Position numbers and translations under genes: made by a program. A stretch of 9,829 nt of DNA from NCBI GenBank assembly GCA_900548705.1, contig URLF01000091.1:1-9829 (forward strand). Direction: 5' to 3'. Source of the stretch: an uncultured Porphyromonadaceae bacterium. Lineage in GTDB: Bacteria > Bacteroidota > Bacteroidia > Bacteroidales > Muribaculaceae. The stretch's first letter is position 1, and the number at the start of each line of letters is the position of its first letter. This document shows positions 6,568 to 9,829 of the stretch, piece after piece. Below the pieces are notes generated by a model, which was not told where the DNA came from, ran no database searches, and worked only from the letters and a program-made list of their open reading frames with translations.

Positions 6568-6963
6568 ATGGAAGAGGATAACTTCAAAGAGATATTCAAC
6601 AGTTTCAATCCCGACCTGTCGTCAGACGCGGATTTCATGTCAACACTTCAGCGGAGTATGAACGCGGTCGAAATCGTCAGGAACCGGAATGCCGAGCTTC
6701 ACCGTCGCGGCAAGCGGGCGATAGTGATTGCCTCACTGGCCGGATTTGTCGCGGGGGTAATAATGACGATACTCCAGCCCTACATCATAGCGTGGTTCGG
6801 AGAAATTCATTTCAGTCTGTCGATTCCCTCCTCACAGTCAGTCAATATAGATTACACCCTCATAAGCTGGATGGCCACAGCGATAATCTCATTGACAATC
6901 GCCCTCAACACATATCATATGGCGATGTCACATCATCGGTTGGCCGATAAGGTTGGTTCATAA
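6568..6963 (+). CDS. Two-helix membrane protein, putative anti-sigma factor
   Basis: This 131-aa protein has a hydrophilic N-terminal head (residues 1-47: FKEIFNSFNPDLSSDADFM, then LQRSMNAVEIVRNRNAELHRR) and two transmembrane segments at about 50-75 and 95-116, with a short loop between them. The head-plus-membrane design and the place directly after the ECF sigma gene (18 nt) suggest that the head binds and restrains the sigma factor (inference). The FNP.LSS motif followed by AVE.VR resembles conserved proteins I have seen next to Bacteroidales sigma factors. No zinc-finger HxxxCxxC anti-sigma motif is present, so it would be a different class. It ends 8 nt before the hairpin at 6972. Confidence 0.82.
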   Translation: MEEDNFKEIFNSFNPDLSSDADFMSTLQRSMNAVEIVRNRNAELHRRGKRAIVIASLAGFVAGVIMTILQPYIIAWFGEIHFSLSIPSSQSVNIDYTLISWMATAIISLTIALNTYHMAMSHHRLADKVGS

Positions 6964-6971
6964 AAAAATAA

Positions 6972-7017
6972 AAAAGCCGGTGTGTCAACAAAGATGAATT
7001 TTGACACACCGGCTTTT
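6972..7017. terminator. Bidirectional terminator between convergent genes
   Basis: A perfect 17-bp inverted repeat (6972-6988 with 7001-7017) encloses a 12-nt loop. It lies 8 nt after the stop of the rightward two-helix gene and 22 nt before the end of the leftward galactanase gene. The stem ends in AAAA/TTTT; read leftward it continues into a T-rich run, ideal for terminating the galactanase mRNA, while rightward the T-run is four bases long. Its arm matches that of the 92-137 hairpin at 15 of 17 positions. Confidence 0.9.
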
Positions 7018-7039
7018 CCGTGTTTATGTAAGGAGGGGG

Positions 7040-9628
7040 TCAGTTAACATAAATCTTGGTTGCCGATTGCCCTTGCCTACGGATATACAGACCCGGGGGG
7101 AGCGGCGACGACACCTTTCGGCCATCAATCGAGAAATACTCCACCGTAGCCGAGGAATCGGCATCCATTGCCGGGACATCCTCGATTCCGGAGGCAACCG
7201 GAGGCCTCACGGTCAGCAAAGCGGTTGGCGACTTGACATCATATTCCAGAATCAGTTCTGTGTTTGACAATGTCTGGGCAACATCAGAAGTGGGATTGGT
7301 TGTCATCGGGAAAATTCGTTTGTCTTCCGCCGAAGTGATTTCTGTCAGGAGATATGTGCCCGCTCCGACATAGCCGGTGTTCATAGCTCTGGAAACAGCG
7401 GGGGAAGGATGGGCGGAATCTTCTGCGATTCCAAATTTTATACCTTTGTTCCAGTCAATTTTGAAAGAGGGGGAATCATTCACTTCAGCTTCCACAATCA
7501 CGAACTGACCGGAAAGTTGGTTGACGTTAGCCTTGTATGTTTTTCCATCCTCTGTGACAAGTCTCTCTCCCACGCCGTTCCAGGAGTCGATTCCTTCTCC
7601 GGCGATATATAAGGCAGGGGCTTTGGTATCGAATTCTATCGTGGCTGTAGCAGAGTTCCATATGATGTCATATGTGCCACGCAACGGAGTCCACGCCCAT
7701 TGTGAATCCTTGTTCAGCGTGAGGGTGAGCGACTGGCATGCCAAGTCAAGGTTCCAGCCGTTAATGTCACCCCCGCCATACACATTAGTCCAGTCAATGT
7801 CGGCGACATCCTCTGAAGAAGACTTCACAACTCCGAAACGATTGCCATAACGGAAGCCTGAAGCATTATCCTGCTGGAACTGCTCGATGTCTACATCAAA
7901 AGCCTTGAACAGCGGGGAATCATCAGTCCCGCCGAGAAGTAGCGGCTCAGCCCAGTCGTTCAACCCGACAAGAAACCAATAGGTCGGCTGGGGATTGGCG
8001 ATTACGGAATGAGTGAATAACAATGTCTTTTCGGCGTCGTTCCATACCACGTCATACACTCCCGGAGCAGGAAGAATCGCATCGCCGTCAATGTTGCTCT
8101 GCCATACATCCTTCATCTTGAAAGGCATACCCGGCTCGACATTGAATCCATCGGGATTAGCGGCGTGGTCGGCGTAATACCAGCTACCGGTGGTATTGTC
8201 AACACGGTCTACCACGGTCACCCTCGGGGTGGAATCCGCGTCAGCAGGGTCACCAATAATGACACTCCCGAGTGTGAACACATGCGGATTGTCAGTCGTC
8301 ATGAAAAGATGGTCGGTATTGGTCAGCTCCCATTCCTTCTCGACCTGGAGGAAGTAGTTTGACCGAGCAGGCTCGACAGGCCTGTCAGGTTCGGGAATCT
8401 CGGGAAGGTCACCGGAAATTTCAGGATAATCGACATTGGCCAGGATGAAACCTGGCTGCTGATTGTCGCGCATCGCATCCCAGGCTCCATTGGGTTTCCC
8501 CTCATATGTCATCGCTCCCTTATTGTAATTGTTGAAATTATATGACTGGGGTTCCCAATAGAATATTCCGTCACAGGTGGAGTCTTTAAGTCTCGGGATG
8601 AGATAGTCGAGACATGCCTTGACATCCTTGCTACACTGCGCGGCGACAGCGGCCTCACCCTTCTGGTCTACACCATCGACCTTGCTCCAGGCGGTAGGCA
8701 TACCGATTTCACAAAGAATCGTACGTTTGCCATAACGCTTGTAGATTTCCTTTATGGTGTTGAGGGTTTTGTCGGCATTTTCCTGCCAGGCATCGGTCAT
8801 AAATGTCTGCTCGTTGACCGGATAAAGCGACATTCCGACATAGTCGAAATCGAAATCAGTTCCGGTGGAGCCGAGGAATGCGGTATATCTCGACAGATTG
8901 GGAGCATCGTCGAGCATTATCATGGTCTTGACCTCGGGATACATGCTCTTGGCGGCAGCAGCGGCGGCGGAGAAGATCGTGACGAAGTTCTTGGCTCCGG
9001 TAGGGTTCTTCAGCACCTTGGCCGTATGGGCGGAAGATGAGATGTCCGTGCCGTTGGGTTTCTGATAGAGCATGCCGCTTCGGGTCTCGTTGCCGAGCTG
9101 CACCCATTCGACATACACACCCGCGTTGCGCAACGCGCCGAGAGCGGCGGTAACATGCACTGAGGCTGCGGCAGCCATCTCATCCGTTGTGGTGAAACCA
9201 CTCCATGACTGGGGCAAACGCTGTTTGGAGGGATCGGCCCAGTTATCACTGAAGTGTACACAGAGCATGACTCTCTGCTTACGCTCCTTAGCCGCCAGGC
9301 CTTTGGCTACGAGATCGTTGATGTCGCAATAACTTTTGCCGGAGGACGCACCCATCTCCCGGTCATAGCCGTTAGGGGTAGTGGGGTCGACAAACACACG
9401 CAATCGCACAGCATCCATGTTATAGCTGGCCATGAGGTCTGGAGCTGTAGTCGGATTGCCTTGGGCGTCAAGCATTCTGACATTTTGGTCTGCCATCTGT
9501 GTACACCATGATATGTCAGCTCCGATGGCAAAGTCAGGATAACCATATTTGTCGGCCATCACGGGCATAGACACGGCAAACAAGGCGGTCATCGCGCCTA
9601 TACATCTGATCATCTTGTGAAGTCTCAT
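7040..9628 (-). CDS. Secreted GH53 endo-beta-1,4-galactanase with SusE/F-like C-terminal domains
   Basis: This enzyme should hydrolyse beta-1,4-galactan (pectic galactan, type I arabinogalactan). The 862-aa protein (ATG at 9628) begins with a type I signal peptide likely cut after MPVMA. The GH53 barrel spans about 28-386: FAIGADISW, DAVRLRVFVDP, HFSDNWADPSKQ near 128, VQLGNETRSGMLY with the probable acid/base E181, ILCEIGMP with the probable nucleophile E307, and GIFYWEPQSYN. After a proline-rich linker come three beta domains (about 421-541, 550-668, 670-805); the first two contain the related motifs GVYDVVWNDAEKTLLF and GTYDIIWNSATATIEF, resembling SusE/SusF starch-binding repeats. The tail (815-862) reads YFSIDGRKV, PPGLYIRRQG, KIYVN, like a C-terminal sorting sequence. 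The frame is open to 9715, but the promoter lies inside that stretch. ATG 9613 is an alternative start. No SusC/D pair is visible. Confidence 0.92.
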   Translation of the reverse strand: MRLHKMIRCIGAMTALFAVSMPVMADKYGYPDFAIGADISWCTQMADQNVRMLDAQGNPTTAPDLMASYNMDAVRLRVFVDPTTPNGYDREMGASSGKSYCDINDLVAKGLAAKERKQRVMLCVHFSDNWADPSKQRLPQSWSGFTTTDEMAAAASVHVTAALGALRNAGVYVEWVQLGNETRSGMLYQKPNGTDISSSAHTAKVLKNPTGAKNFVTIFSAAAAAAKSMYPEVKTMIMLDDAPNLSRYTAFLGSTGTDFDFDYVGMSLYPVNEQTFMTDAWQENADKTLNTIKEIYKRYGKRTILCEIGMPTAWSKVDGVDQKGEAAVAAQCSKDVKACLDYLIPRLKDSTCDGIFYWEPQSYNFNNYNKGAMTYEGKPNGAWDAMRDNQQPGFILANVDYPEISGDLPEIPEPDRPVEPARSNYFLQVEKEWELTNTDHLFMTTDNPHVFTLGSVIIGDPADADSTPRVTVVDRVDNTTGSWYYADHAANPDGFNVEPGMPFKMKDVWQSNIDGDAILPAPGVYDVVWNDAEKTLLFTHSVIANPQPTYWFLVGLNDWAEPLLLGGTDDSPLFKAFDVDIEQFQQDNASGFRYGNRFGVVKSSSEDVADIDWTNVYGGGDINGWNLDLACQSLTLTLNKDSQWAWTPLRGTYDIIWNSATATIEFDTKAPALYIAGEGIDSWNGVGERLVTEDGKTYKANVNQLSGQFVIVEAEVNDSPSFKIDWNKGIKFGIAEDSAHPSPAVSRAMNTGYVGAGTYLLTEITSAEDKRIFPMTTNPTSDVAQTLSNTELILEYDVKSPTALLTVRPPVASGIEDVPAMDADSSATVEYFSIDGRKVSSPLPPGLYIRRQGQSATKIYVN

Positions 9629-9685
9629 TAAAAAGATGTGGGGATTAAAGGGGAGTAAAAGAATTAAGGTTACGATTTGTCGCCA

Positions 9686-9716
9686 CAAAGGTATCAAGAA
9701 TATGTGTCCCGGCAAA
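9686..9716 (-). promoter_or_regulatory. Consensus Bacteroidetes promoter for the galactanase gene
   Basis: On the minus strand TTTG (9716-9713) is followed by exactly 19 nt and then TACCTTTG (9693-9686), a full match to the Bacteroidetes housekeeping consensus TTTG-N19-TAnnTTTG. Transcription would begin near 9679-9682, leaving a leader of about 50 nt before ATG 9628. It rules out translation from the upstream in-frame ATG at 9715. Confidence 0.82.
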
Positions 9717-9829
9717 TCCGATTGCCATTTATTAACTAAAATCCTGTTGATTTGATTTTAATTCACAAAACCCAAATTTATATTTACATTATTTTTTTAT
9801 TACTGTCCGCTAAACCCTAGAGTAGTGAG
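9717..9829. other. AT-rich region upstream of the galactanase promoter
   Basis: These 113 nt are rich in A and T with runs such as TTTTTTT near 9792, and I see no gene. A minus-strand frame from the window edge stops at 9800-9802 after nine codons and could be the tail of an upstream gene, but this cannot be supported. An activator site for the galactanase could lie here. Confidence 0.4.

Noticed and set aside
8865..9511. Several 60-86 aa frames overlapping the GH53 domain
   Set aside because: They overlap codons for the conserved catalytic motifs of the galactanase and have no motif of their own.
9629..9715. In-frame 29-residue N-terminal extension of the galactanase
   Set aside because: The consensus promoter lies inside it, and the signal peptide starting at 9628 or 9613 is complete without it.

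Overview
The window looks like a chromosomal segment from a Bacteroidales gut bacterium, most likely close to Muribaculaceae or a related family (an inference). Evidence seen directly: a promoter upstream of the last gene fits the Bacteroidetes consensus exactly (TTTG, 19 nt, TACCTTTG); starts lack clear Shine-Dalgarno sequences; a GH53 galactanase is fused to repeats like those of SusE/SusF; and several small proteins are of types I know mainly from Bacteroidales. There is no tRNA, rRNA, insertion sequence, phage gene or CRISPR array.

Layout. Positions 162-3846 hold four leftward genes, probably one transcription unit: a PBP4-type D-Ala-D-Ala carboxypeptidase (dacB), a very acidic protein with a conserved C-terminal domain, the 16S rRNA 2'-O-methyltransferase RsmI, and a coiled-coil lipoprotein. 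A long hairpin (92-137) follows the last of these. The 214-nt divergent intergenic region 3847-4060 holds promoter-like boxes for both directions. Rightward from 4061 come a TetR-family regulator and fabG (3-oxoacyl-ACP reductase), closed by a textbook intrinsic terminator (5492-5535). Next is a tight rightward trio (5647-6963): a DUF6249-like three-helix membrane protein, an ECF sigma factor and a two-helix membrane protein with a short cytoplasmic head that may be the anti-sigma factor. A perfect 17-bp hairpin (6972-7017) separates the trio from the convergent last gene (7040-9628, leftward), a secreted GH53 endo-beta-1,4-galactanase carrying three SusE/F-like beta domains and a short C-terminal tail resembling a sorting signal.

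How the genes may work together. dacB acts on peptidoglycan in the periplasm and rsmI tunes the ribosome, so the first unit is housekeeping with two uncharacterised passengers. TetR next to fabG suggests control of fatty-acid synthesis. The sigma trio looks like a self-contained envelope signalling module. The galactanase would attack pectic galactan at or outside the cell surface, and its own promoter suggests it can be expressed alone. No SusC/SusD pair is visible here.

Most of the window is ordinary core genome. The least explained items are the sigma-factor trio, the galactanase with glycan-binding-like repeats and sorting-like tail, the acidic protein, and two related hairpins almost 7 kb apart.
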